NCBI GenBank assembly: GCA_002293315.1
Contig: DBCZ01000021.1
Span: 21,800 to 28,905, forward strand
Direction: 5' to 3'
Origin: Ruminococcaceae bacterium UBA945
Lineage (GTDB): Bacteria > Bacillota > Clostridia > Oscillospirales > Acutalibacteraceae
Length of the DNA: 7,106 nucleotides
The position numbers and the translations under genes were made by a program. Each line of letters starts with the position of its first letter. Position 1 is the first letter of the stretch. The notes beneath the pieces were generated by a model. The model had not been told where the DNA came from, searched no databases, and saw nothing but the letters and a program-made list of their open reading frames with translations. Below, one piece after another: positions 1-6,202 of the stretch.

Positions 1-144
1 AAAGACCTCGTAGAAGGCGCGATGAAAAGCGGCCAAGCCAAACCCGGCGCCAAGATTGAGACAGGCGTCAATAAAGACGGCAACGCAACCTTTGGATACA
101 CGAACCCGGACGGTTCGGGCGGCGGGGGCGTCGCGCTTGACTGA
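1..144 (+). CDS. Unidentified protein, C-terminal 47 residues (5' end outside window)
   Basis: Frame 1 is open from the left edge to a TGA at 142-144 and gives 47 residues. It is rich in glycine (11 residues), with a GSGGGG run near the end and a final VALD. Lysine and acidic residues are roughly balanced, and there is no membrane segment or cell-wall sorting signal. Third codon positions are mostly G or C, which supports real coding. It is the only gene on the plus strand and converges on the leuS operon, with the shared terminator hairpin about 64 bases after its stop. I do not recognise a family. The polar, Gly/Asn/Asp-rich ending would suit a surface or secreted protein tail, but that is a guess from composition only. 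A chance open frame at the window edge is possible. Confidence 0.6.
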   Translation, partial: KDLVEGAMKSGQAKPGAKIETGVNKDGNATFGYTNPDGSGGGGVALD

Positions 145-204
145 CGTTTCATTTTCAAATATGCCCTCCATTTTCATTTCGTTTCCTCGATTTGAAAAAG
201 ATAT

Positions 205-243
205 AAAAAGACCGCAGATTGATGAAAATCAGCCTGCGGTCTT
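205..243 (-). terminator. Intrinsic terminator of the smc-to-leuS operon, possibly bidirectional
   Basis: A perfect 10-bp stem pairs 208-217 (AAGACCGCAG) with 234-243 (CTGCGGTCTT). The stem continues past one mismatch and one wobble through 220-223/228-231 to a four-base loop at 224-227 (GAAA on the plus strand, TTTC on the minus strand). Read on the minus strand, the stem begins 15 bases after the leuS TAA and runs into a U-rich tract (CTTTTTATATCTTTTTC, 194-210), which is the classic Rho-independent layout. Read on the plus strand, the tract is weaker (CCTTTTG, 244-250), but it may still help stop the converging gene that ends at 144. Apart from this hairpin I see nothing functional in the 145-258 gap. 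Confidence 0.85.
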
Positions 244-258
244 CCTTTTGCCTCTTTA

Positions 259-2667
259 TTATTTCGCCACTATGTTCACGAGCTTGCCGGAGACATAAAT
301 CTCTTTAATTATGCTTTTTCCTGCAAGCTCGGCGGCAACGCGCTCCTCTGCCTTTGCGGCGGCAAGAGCGGCCTCTTGCGTGATGTCGGCCGTCACATTC
401 AGCCTTGCACGCACCTTACCGTTTATCTGCACGACTATTTCAATCGTGTTCTCCTTGATTTTGCTCTCGTCATACTCGGGCCAGCTCTGCTCGACCACCA
501 TGCCGGAATCGGGGTTGATTTCAGCCCAAACCTCCTCGCAAATGTGCGGCGCATATGGCGAAAGTAAAACTGTAAATAGCGAAAGCTCATCTTTTGTCAC
601 AGCGCCGGTATCGTAAATGTCATTGATGAGCGACATCAGCGCCGCGATTGCCGTATTGAACTTGAGGTTCTCAATATCCTCGCCAACCTTCTTTATCGTG
701 CGGTGGAATGCGGCCTCAAGCGATGGGCGAATTCCTTTTTCATCGCTCAGAATACCCTGCAGTGCCCAGAATCTGTCGAGGAATCTGCGGCAGCCTTTAA
801 CGCCCGCGGGGTTCCACGGAGCCGCCTTTTCAAAGTCGCCGATGAACATGATATAGAGCCTCATCGTGTCTGCGCCGAACTCCTCGACGATATCGTCGGG
901 ATTAATAACGTTCCCTCGGGATTTGCTCATCTTTTCGCCGCCCTCGCCGAGAATCATGCCCTGACTTGTGCGCTTTGCATACGGCTCTTTTGTAGGAACG
1001 ACGCCTATGTCATACAGGAATTTATACCAGAAGCGGCTATATAAAAGGTGAAGCGTAGTATGCTCCATGCCGCCGTTATACCAATCAACGGGAATCCAGT
1101 AGCGGATGCTCTCTTTTGACGCTAGCGCCGCGCCGTTATCAGGGTCGGCATAGCGCAGGAAATACCATGAGCTGCCTGCCCATTGCGGCATTGTATCTGT
1201 CTCTCGGACGGCATTTCCTCCGCAATGCGGGCAGGTTGTGTTCACCCAATCTGACATCTTCGCGAGCGGAGATTCGCCTGTGTCCGTCGGCTCATATGAA
1301 TCTACATTCGGCAGAACAAGTGGGAGTTCGCTCTCATCTAATGGCTGCCATCCGCATTTTTCACAATAAACCATCGGGATGGGCTCTCCCCAGTAGCGCT
1401 GACGTGAGAAAATCCAGTCACGCAGCTTATACTTAACCTCTGCATGCCCGATTTTCTGCTCTTCAAGATACGCGATTATTTTAACCTTTGCGTCTTCTAC
1501 AGAGAGACCGTTTAGGTTACCCGAATTTACTATAATGCCTGTGTCGCAATCAGTGAACGCCGCTTTGGTGACATCACCTCCCTTCACGACTTCTATTATA
1601 GGTAAATCGAATTTCATGGCAAAATCCCAGTCTCTTTCATCATGCCCTGGCACAGCCATGATTGCGCCCGTGCCATATGAAACAAGGACATAATCTGAAA
1701 TAAATATTGGAATTTCCTTATTTGTCAGCGGGTTTACGGCATTGATACCCTCAAGCCTCACACCTGTTTTATCCTTTGCCACCTCTGTGCGCTCAAAGTC
1801 TGATTTCCTCGCAGCTTCGGCTTGATACTCCTTCACGGCGCTCATATTTTGTATCTTGTCCCTCCAAGTGGCGATGACCGGGTGTTCGGGGGAAATTACC
1901 ATATAAGTCGCACCATATAGAGTGTCCGCGCGCGTGGTATAAACCGTGAGCTTATCGCCTGCCGTGGTCTGGAAATCCACCTCCGCGCCCGTCGAGCGGC
2001 CAATCCAGTTGCGCTGCTGGATTTTCACGCGTTCCGGGTAATCAACATCGTCGAGGTCGTCAATCAGACGCTGGGCGTATTCCGTGATTTTGAGCATCCA
2101 CTGTGATTTCATTTTGTGCACGACGTCACTCCCGCAGCGCTCACATTTGCCGTTTACCACCTCTTCGTTCGCAAGAACCACCTTGCAGGAAGGGCACCAG
2201 TTGACGTTCATTTCCTTTTTATACGCAAGGCCGTGCTTCCACATTTGAAGGAAAATCCACTGTGTCCATTTGTAATAATTCGGGTCGGTAGTTTTAATTT
2301 CACGGTTCCAGTCGAATGATATCCCAAGTGACTTTATTTGGCGCTTGTAATTGGCAATATTCTCCTCGGTGACAATTGACGGATGGACGTGATTTTTTAT
2401 CGCATAGTTCTCTGCAGGCAGGCCGAAGGAATCCCACCCTATTGGAAAAAGCACGTTATAGCCCTGCATTCTGCGCTTGCGTGAAATTAAATCCAGTGCG
2501 GCATACGGGCGAACATGCCCGACATGCAAGCCGTTTCCGGATGGATAGGGGAATTCTATCAGTGAGTAAAATTTCTCTTTGTCGCTTGAATTATCCGCGG
2601 CATAAGCATCAGCCTCTTCCCACTTCTTTTGCCATTTGGGTTCTATCATTTTATGGTCATACTTCAT
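259..2667 (-). CDS. leuS: Leucyl-tRNA synthetase (class Ia)
   Basis: Attaches leucine to tRNA-Leu using ATP in the cytoplasm. The 802 residues are full length for the Bacillus type (E. coli's is about 860). Visible landmarks are the HIGH-type motif HVGH at residues 48-51 inside PYPSGNGLHVGH; a zinc knuckle C158/C161 with C175/C178; the CP1 editing domain with the threonine-rich TTRADT (244-249) and GHDERD (341-346), whose Asp residues line the site that hydrolyses mischarged tRNA; a second Cys set C435/C438 and C479/C482; KMSKS at 579-583; and a C-terminal anticodon-binding helical domain. Only a few residues separate QGMILG from KMSKS, so the leucine-specific insert of E. coli LeuRS is missing, as in Gram-positive homologues. 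The ATG at 2665-2667 has AGAGG 8 bases upstream. It is the last gene of the operon. The 24-base gap to rsfS leaves no room for a T-box leader, so control must come from the operon promoter or elsewhere. Confidence 0.97.
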   Translation of the reverse strand: MKYDHKMIEPKWQKKWEEADAYAADNSSDKEKFYSLIEFPYPSGNGLHVGHVRPYAALDLISRKRRMQGYNVLFPIGWDSFGLPAENYAIKNHVHPSIVTEENIANYKRQIKSLGISFDWNREIKTTDPNYYKWTQWIFLQMWKHGLAYKKEMNVNWCPSCKVVLANEEVVNGKCERCGSDVVHKMKSQWMLKITEYAQRLIDDLDDVDYPERVKIQQRNWIGRSTGAEVDFQTTAGDKLTVYTTRADTLYGATYMVISPEHPVIATWRDKIQNMSAVKEYQAEAARKSDFERTEVAKDKTGVRLEGINAVNPLTNKEIPIFISDYVLVSYGTGAIMAVPGHDERDWDFAMKFDLPIIEVVKGGDVTKAAFTDCDTGIIVNSGNLNGLSVEDAKVKIIAYLEEQKIGHAEVKYKLRDWIFSRQRYWGEPIPMVYCEKCGWQPLDESELPLVLPNVDSYEPTDTGESPLAKMSDWVNTTCPHCGGNAVRETDTMPQWAGSSWYFLRYADPDNGAALASKESIRYWIPVDWYNGGMEHTTLHLLYSRFWYKFLYDIGVVPTKEPYAKRTSQGMILGEGGEKMSKSRGNVINPDDIVEEFGADTMRLYIMFIGDFEKAAPWNPAGVKGCRRFLDRFWALQGILSDEKGIRPSLEAAFHRTIKKVGEDIENLKFNTAIAALMSLINDIYDTGAVTKDELSLFTVLLSPYAPHICEEVWAEINPDSGMVVEQSWPEYDESKIKENTIEIVVQINGKVRARLNVTADITQEAALAAAKAEERVAAELAGKSIIKEIYVSGKLVNIVAK

Positions 2668-2691
2668 TGTGTTTTCCTCTCAAGTATAAAA

Positions 2692-3057
2692 TCAGCCGAT
2701 TGACGATTCAGGCGTAAGCTCAATTTCAACCGGTACGGCGTCTGCCCAAAGCCTGTCAAGGTCATAAAAACTGCGGCCCTCAGTGGTAAAAATGTGTGCG
2801 ACTACGCTCGTGTAATCCAGCAAAACCCACGCGTTAGAGCGATAGCCCTCAACGCTCGCGGGCATTGTGCCGTTTTCTTTAAGCTTCATCTCAACGTCAT
2901 CTGCCAGTGAGCGCACATGAGTGTTGCTGGTCCCCGTGGTGAAGATAAAGTAATCGGCGAGCGTCGAAATTCCGTCGATTTTAACCACCTTTACCTCTCT
3001 GCCCTTCTTATCATCAAGTATAAGGGCGATTTTTTTTGCAAGCTCTAATGATGTCAT
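2692..3057 (-). CDS. rsfS: Ribosomal silencing factor RsfS (Iojap/YqeL family)
   Basis: In the known family, RsfS binds ribosomal protein uL14 on the 50S subunit and blocks joining with the 30S, lowering translation in starvation or stationary phase. From the chosen start it has 121 residues, close to the usual length. Conserved family blocks are DDKKG (15-19), ADYFIFTTGTSNTHV (34-48), VEGYRSNAWVLLDYTSVVAHIF (69-90) and YDLDRLWADA (98-107). Where many homologues read LDYGDVVVHIF, this one has Thr-Ser for Gly-Asp. I start it at the ATG 3055-3057 because GGAGG lies 5 bases upstream and the family normally begins at this point. The frame is open upstream to a TTG at 3100-3102, which would add 15 poorly conserved, basic residues with a weak ribosome site. 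The gene follows yqeK by 54 bases, the widest gap in the operon, and precedes leuS by 24. Confidence 0.93.
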   Translation of the reverse strand: MTSLELAKKIALILDDKKGREVKVVKIDGISTLADYFIFTTGTSNTHVRSLADDVEMKLKENGTMPASVEGYRSNAWVLLDYTSVVAHIFTTEGRSFYDLDRLWADAVPVEIELTPESSIG

Positions 3058-3062
3058 TAAAT

Positions 3063-3067
3063 CCTCC
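3063..3067 (-). promoter_or_regulatory. Ribosome binding site that fixes the rsfS start
   Basis: Read on the minus strand this is GGAGG, 5 bases before the ATG at 3055-3057. It is a stronger match to the 16S rRNA tail than the AAGGA-like sequence before the alternative TTG at 3100-3102. It is the main reason for choosing the shorter RsfS. Confidence 0.8.
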
Positions 3068-3111
3068 GTGTAATATCTTTTTTTGCTTTTACTGCTATTC
3101 AAATTTATTCC

Positions 3112-3726
3112 TTAAACGGGGCGATGTTCCTTCCCCTGCAAGAGCAGCAGAACGGCATCGTTATAGGTTTCTATCGAATCCGAGATGACGTATTCCTCCA
3201 TCTCCATGAGTTCATTTATCGTGAATCTTATCCCCTTAATTATTGCGAGTTCGAGGCTCTCCTGTGCAAGCTTTCTCATCTCGCCAACATCTTCATAATC
3301 TCTGTCGGCACTCGTGAAATCGGCGATGAAGATGACCTTCTCCAGCAGCGTCATATTCGCTCTGCCGCTTGTGTGCCATCGAATCGCGCCAAAGACGTCG
3401 GCATCACTAATTCCCACCACATCTCTCACATAAACCGCGCCGCTGATGGCGTGCCACAGGCGGGATTTTCTCCCCCCGAGGGCGTTGCGAAGGCTTTTAA
3501 TCTCTATTTCTGAGGCCTCGATTATGCTTAACTGCTCGCTCTCCGGCATGTTCTTCGTAATATCATGGAGAATTCCGGCAATCTCGGCCTTCTTTTCGTT
3601 TGCGCCATAGAGCTTTGCAAGCTTAATTGCCTCGTCTGCAACACAGCGGCTGTGATAAAATCTGCCTTTATTGAGAAGCGGCTTTATTATCCGCTCACAT
3701 TCGGCCCTGCTTGGCAATTTTTCCAT
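3112..3726 (-). CDS. yqeK: HD-domain hydrolase YqeK, probable symmetrical Ap4A hydrolase
   Basis: YqeK-family proteins are metal-dependent HD phosphohydrolases. Characterised members split diadenosine tetraphosphate (Ap4A) into two ADP. Counting from the start used here (204 residues), the likely metal ligands are visible: H25 in FYHSRCVADEA, H54-D55 in AGILHDITK, H92 in LWHAISG, H118 in IRWHTSG and D136 in IFIADF. The ATG at 3724-3726 is preceded by GGGG at a 5-base spacing and matches the usual family N-terminus. An ATG six codons upstream (3742-3744) is also in frame; it would overlap the nadD stop by 8 bases and lacks a clear ribosome site. It sits directly after nadD, its usual neighbour in Firmicutes. 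Catalytic residues look intact, so it is probably active; substrate preference is taken from the family, not seen here. Confidence 0.9.
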   Translation of the reverse strand: MEKLPSRAECERIIKPLLNKGRFYHSRCVADEAIKLAKLYGANEKKAEIAGILHDITKNMPESEQLSIIEASEIEIKSLRNALGGRKSRLWHAISGAVYVRDVVGISDADVFGAIRWHTSGRANMTLLEKVIFIADFTSADRDYEDVGEMRKLAQESLELAIIKGIRFTINELMEMEEYVISDSIETYNDAVLLLLQGKEHRPV

Positions 3727-3731
3727 CTTTA

Positions 3732-3735
3732 CCCC
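3732..3735 (-). promoter_or_regulatory. Weak ribosome binding site favouring the shorter yqeK start
   Basis: GGGG on the minus strand lies 5 bases before the ATG at 3724-3726, just past the nadD stop (3737-3739). The competing upstream ATG (3742-3744) has only AT-rich sequence without a purine tract in front. The match is imperfect, so this start is preferred, not proven. Confidence 0.45.
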
Positions 3736-3736
3736 G

Positions 3737-4348
3737 TTATGCATATAATTGATGCTTGATTATATAGGCCTCTACTTCAGGCGCCACAAGCCCAGATATG
3801 CTCTCTCCCTTAGAAATTTTTTCTCTTATCACTGTTGAAGACACATCTATATATGGTATGTCCTCTATAATGGAAGTTGCGCCGAATTTCTCTGCCAAAG
3901 CCTCGCCGAATGATGTGAGCTTTTCCAATCCGCCCACACTTCTGGCGCAGGCGCAGAGCGTTGCAAGCTTTGTGATTACCTCCGGCTCGTGCCATGTATC
4001 AAGGCTTAAAAACATATCCTCGCCCATCAGCAAAAACAGCTCCGCATCAGGGTAAATCTTCTTGAGCTGCCTTAATGTATCAGATGTAAAGCTCTTGCCC
4101 TTGCGTGTGATTTCAATATCGGAGATTTCTATCTCCACTCCCTCAATTTTTCCGACTGCCAGCTCACACATGTTCAGTCTGTCTTGCGCATTTGCAAGCT
4201 TTGCCGCATTCTTATGAGGCGGCGTAGCGGTGGGAATTATCAGCACCTTATCAAGCTTGAGGCGTCTCGCAAACTCATACAATATATTGGTGTGCCCAAT
4301 GTGAATCGGGTTGAAGGTGCCGCCGTAAATTCCTAGTCTCATAGTCAT
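3737..4348 (-). CDS. nadD: Nicotinate-nucleotide adenylyltransferase
   Basis: Transfers AMP from ATP to nicotinate mononucleotide to give deamido-NAD, a required step of NAD synthesis in the cytoplasm. The 203 residues are the usual size. The nucleotidyltransferase signature GGTFNPIHIGH (9-19), with the two catalytic histidines H16 and H19, opens the Rossmann fold. PPHK (43-46) lies in the substrate loop, GEDMFLSLDTWHE (109-121) matches the GxDxxxxxxxW region that reads the nicotinate moiety, and SSTVIR (170-175) is the C-terminal ISSTxIR ATP-phosphate motif. The first ATG (4346-4348) overlaps the yhbY stop as ATGA; only a weak GAGA precedes it, so its translation probably depends on ribosomes finishing yhbY. 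A second ATG two codons in (4340-4342) could also serve. yqeK follows immediately. Confidence 0.96.
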   Translation of the reverse strand: MTMRLGIYGGTFNPIHIGHTNILYEFARRLKLDKVLIIPTATPPHKNAAKLANAQDRLNMCELAVGKIEGVEIEISDIEITRKGKSFTSDTLRQLKKIYPDAELFLLMGEDMFLSLDTWHEPEVITKLATLCACARSVGGLEKLTSFGEALAEKFGATSIIEDIPYIDVSSTVIREKISKGESISGLVAPEVEAYIIKHQLYA

Positions 4349-4644
4349 TTCTCTTTCGGCAGAACTATCTTCGGCTCTTTCGGATTTCTTCGATACAGCA
4401 CGAAACGTGAGCCGATTACCTGCACAACCTCGCTTTTCGTCTTTCTCGCGATTTCCTCTGCCGCTTCACGCGGTGAAACCGGCGAGGTTTCGGGCAAAAC
4501 TCTGCCTTTGATTATCTCGCGCTTCGTCAGTGCATCGTCAGCCTGCTTGATGAGCTCGGCGCTTATGCCAGCTTTCCCCGAGGTTAGGATTGTGTCGATA
4601 TTCACTGCGAGTGAGCGAAGAAACGCCCTCTGCTTACTTGTCAT
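4345..4644 (-). CDS. yhbY: CRM-domain RNA-binding protein YhbY (YqeI in Bacillus)
   Basis: Single CRS1-YhbY (CRM) domain protein of 99 residues, the normal family size. These proteins bind rRNA and are linked to late 50S subunit assembly. The domain begins with MTSKQRAFLRSLA, carries the GxxG RNA-contact loop as GKAG at 23-26, continues through ADDALTKREIIKGRVL, and ends with the conserved VVQVIGSRFVLYRRNP strand pair (73-88) and a short Lys-rich tail. The ATG at 4642-4644 overlaps the rdgB stop in an ATGA, with AAGGTGG 4 bases upstream inside the end of rdgB. The stop overlaps nadD in the same way. It is thus the middle of a four-gene chain of one-base-offset overlaps, implying tight translational coupling. 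Confidence 0.94.
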   Translation of the reverse strand: MTSKQRAFLRSLAVNIDTILTSGKAGISAELIKQADDALTKREIIKGRVLPETSPVSPREAAEEIARKTKSEVVQVIGSRFVLYRRNPKEPKIVLPKEK

Positions 4645-5231
4645 ATTTCCACCTTATCTTTCAGGTATTCTTCCAGCTTTTTCGCAAATTCCCGCAGGGA
4701 TTTCCCCCTGTGGCTGCGTTTATCTTTTTCGGCGTCGGAAAGCTCGCCGAATGAAATATCTCCCTGCATGAAAATCGGGTCATAGCCGAAACCGCTCTCG
4801 CCCTTCGGCTCGTAGCCTATTGTACCAAAGCATTTCCCCTGCGCGTCGATTCTATCGCCATTCGGGAAAACACAGCTGATGGCGCTTGTGAAGTTCGCCT
4901 GCCGCTTATCTTCCGGCACATTTTCCATATCCTCAAGAAGCTTCAGCAGCCTGCCTCTGTCGTCTAAGCCCTCGCCGCCGTAACGCGCGGAATATACCCC
5001 CGGCGCGCCGTCAAGTGAATCAACGCATATGCCGGAATCATCAGCCACGGCGGGCATTCCGGTCTCCTTGCAGGCGGCCTCGGCCTTGATGAAGGCGTTC
5101 TCCGCGAAGGTCTTGCCGTTCTCAATCGGCTCGGATATATCCGCCGTCACGATTTCTATCTCCAAAGGTGCGAGAATTCTTGAAAATTCCTCAACCTTAT
5201 GCGTGTTGTGCGTGGCTATCAGCAGCTTCAT
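4641..5231 (-). CDS. rdgB: XTP/dITP diphosphatase (RdgB/HAM1 family)
   Basis: House-cleaning enzyme that hydrolyses XTP, ITP and dITP to the monophosphate plus pyrophosphate, keeping deaminated purines out of DNA and RNA. The 196 residues match the family. Motifs in order: ATHNTHKVEEF (6-16, N-terminal nucleotide/phosphate loop), ENGKTFAENAFIKA (37-50, with the metal-site glutamate), AVADDSG (61-67, catalytic Asp pair), LDGAPGVYSARYGG (73-86), GESGFGYDPIF (144-154, base recognition) and SHRGKSL (173-179, purine specificity). In the block before SHR it reads EKDKR where many homologues have EKNxI, a mild change. The ATG at 5229-5231 overlaps the ftsY TGA as ATGA and has GAGGAG 5 bases upstream. 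The 3' end overlaps yhbY the same way. Confidence 0.96.
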   Translation of the reverse strand: MKLLIATHNTHKVEEFSRILAPLEIEIVTADISEPIENGKTFAENAFIKAEAACKETGMPAVADDSGICVDSLDGAPGVYSARYGGEGLDDRGRLLKLLEDMENVPEDKRQANFTSAISCVFPNGDRIDAQGKCFGTIGYEPKGESGFGYDPIFMQGDISFGELSDAEKDKRSHRGKSLREFAKKLEEYLKDKVEI

Positions 5232-6190
5232 TCGTTCTCCTCTTCTGTGTTTTCGCTTTCAATGTACGTGTTCTCGTCTCGCTCGGCGTCAAATAGTGCT
5301 TCGGCAAAATCCCCTGCGTCAAATGGCTGCAAATCATCAATTTGCTCCCCTACACCGATGAACTTCACCGGCAAGTTCAAATCCTCTTTAATCGCCAGAA
5401 CCACGCCTCCCTTTGCCGTGCCGTCAAGCTTATTCAACACAATGCCCGTGATGTCCGCAGTCGCCTTGAACTCGCGCGCCTGATTTACTGCGTTCTGCCC
5501 TGTTGTGGCGTCAAGCACAAGGAGAATCTCCTTGCTGCAATCCGGCAGCTCTCTGTCGATAATCCGCGCGATTTTCGCAAGCTCATCCATTAGATTCTTC
5601 TTGTTTTGCAGCCTGCCGGCCGTATCGCAGATGATTATATCACTGCCCCTTGATTTCGCCGCCGAGATGGTTTCAAAGATGACGGAAGCCGGGTCAGAGC
5701 CCTCCGGGCGCTTAATTATCGGCACACCGGCGCGCTCCGCCCATGTTTCAAGCTGCTCAATTGCCGCCGCACGGAAGGTATCCGCCGCGCCGAGAATCAC
5801 GCTTTTGCCTTCGGCCTTAAGCATGGCTGCCATCTTGCCAATGGCGGTCGTTTTGCCCGCACCGTTCACGCCTATGACGAGAATGACTGAAGGCTTCGTG
5901 TCTAAATTAAGCCCGTTATCGCCGCCGAGCATATGCGCGACGATTTCTTTGATTTCATCCATTATTACAGATGGCTCTGTAATGCCCTTTTCCTTGATTT
6001 TCTCGCGCAGCTCATCGCATATATGCTGTGCAGTTGTGACGCCCACATCCCCCATTATGAGCAGCTCTTCAAGCTCCTCAAACAGCTCTTCGTCTATCTT
6101 AGTGAAGGAGTTGAGCATTTGCGTTATTGAGCCGCTGACGTTCTCGCGCGTCTTTTTCAGGCCCTCTTTAATCTTATCGAATAATCCCAT
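5228..6190 (-). CDS. ftsY: Signal recognition particle receptor FtsY
   Basis: SRP-family GTPase that docks ribosome-SRP complexes at the membrane. The 320 residues begin with an amphipathic membrane-targeting helix (MGLFDKIKEGLKKTREN) and have no long acidic A domain, as in Gram-positives. The helical N domain (about 25-90) leads to the G domain: P-loop GVNGAGKTT at 107-115, DTFRAAA at 137-143, DTAGR at 189-193, NKLDGTAKGG at 253-262 (base specificity) and GVGEQIDDLQPFD at 279-291. After the usual family end (EALF, about 300) there is an extra 20-residue tail with 10 Asp/Glu and one Arg, which is unusual. The ATG at 6188-6190 has CAGGAG 5 bases upstream and lies 12 bases after the smc stop. 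ylxM and ffh, which often follow ftsY in Firmicutes, are not next to it; rdgB overlaps it instead. Confidence 0.97.
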   Translation of the reverse strand: MGLFDKIKEGLKKTRENVSGSITQMLNSFTKIDEELFEELEELLIMGDVGVTTAQHICDELREKIKEKGITEPSVIMDEIKEIVAHMLGGDNGLNLDTKPSVILVIGVNGAGKTTAIGKMAAMLKAEGKSVILGAADTFRAAAIEQLETWAERAGVPIIKRPEGSDPASVIFETISAAKSRGSDIIICDTAGRLQNKKNLMDELAKIARIIDRELPDCSKEILLVLDATTGQNAVNQAREFKATADITGIVLNKLDGTAKGGVVLAIKEDLNLPVKFIGVGEQIDDLQPFDAGDFAEALFDAERDENTYIESENTEEENE

Positions 6191-6202
6191 GTTTTCTCCT
6201 GT

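Noticed and set aside
152..198. 9-bp inverted repeat TTTTCAAAT / ATTTGAAAA around a 29-base loop
   Set aside because: AT-only apart from one C/G pair, long loop, overlaps the U tract of the terminator; likely chance in AT-rich intergenic DNA.
56..298. An 80-codon plus-strand frame from a TTG at 56 running into leuS
   Set aside because: It crosses the terminator hairpin and the end of leuS, and runs out of frame with the better-supported coding frame at 1-144.
703..1436. Open plus-strand frames of about 100 codons opposite leuS
   Set aside because: They overlap conserved leuS sequence (KMSKS and zinc regions), lack recognisable domains or ribosome sites, and look like shadows.
3058..3111. 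Possible promoter in the 54-base yqeK-rsfS gap (TTGAAT and GATATT on the minus strand)
   Set aside because: The spacing is 19 bases and each box matches only 4 of 6. Transcription would start within the rsfS ribosome binding site, removing it.
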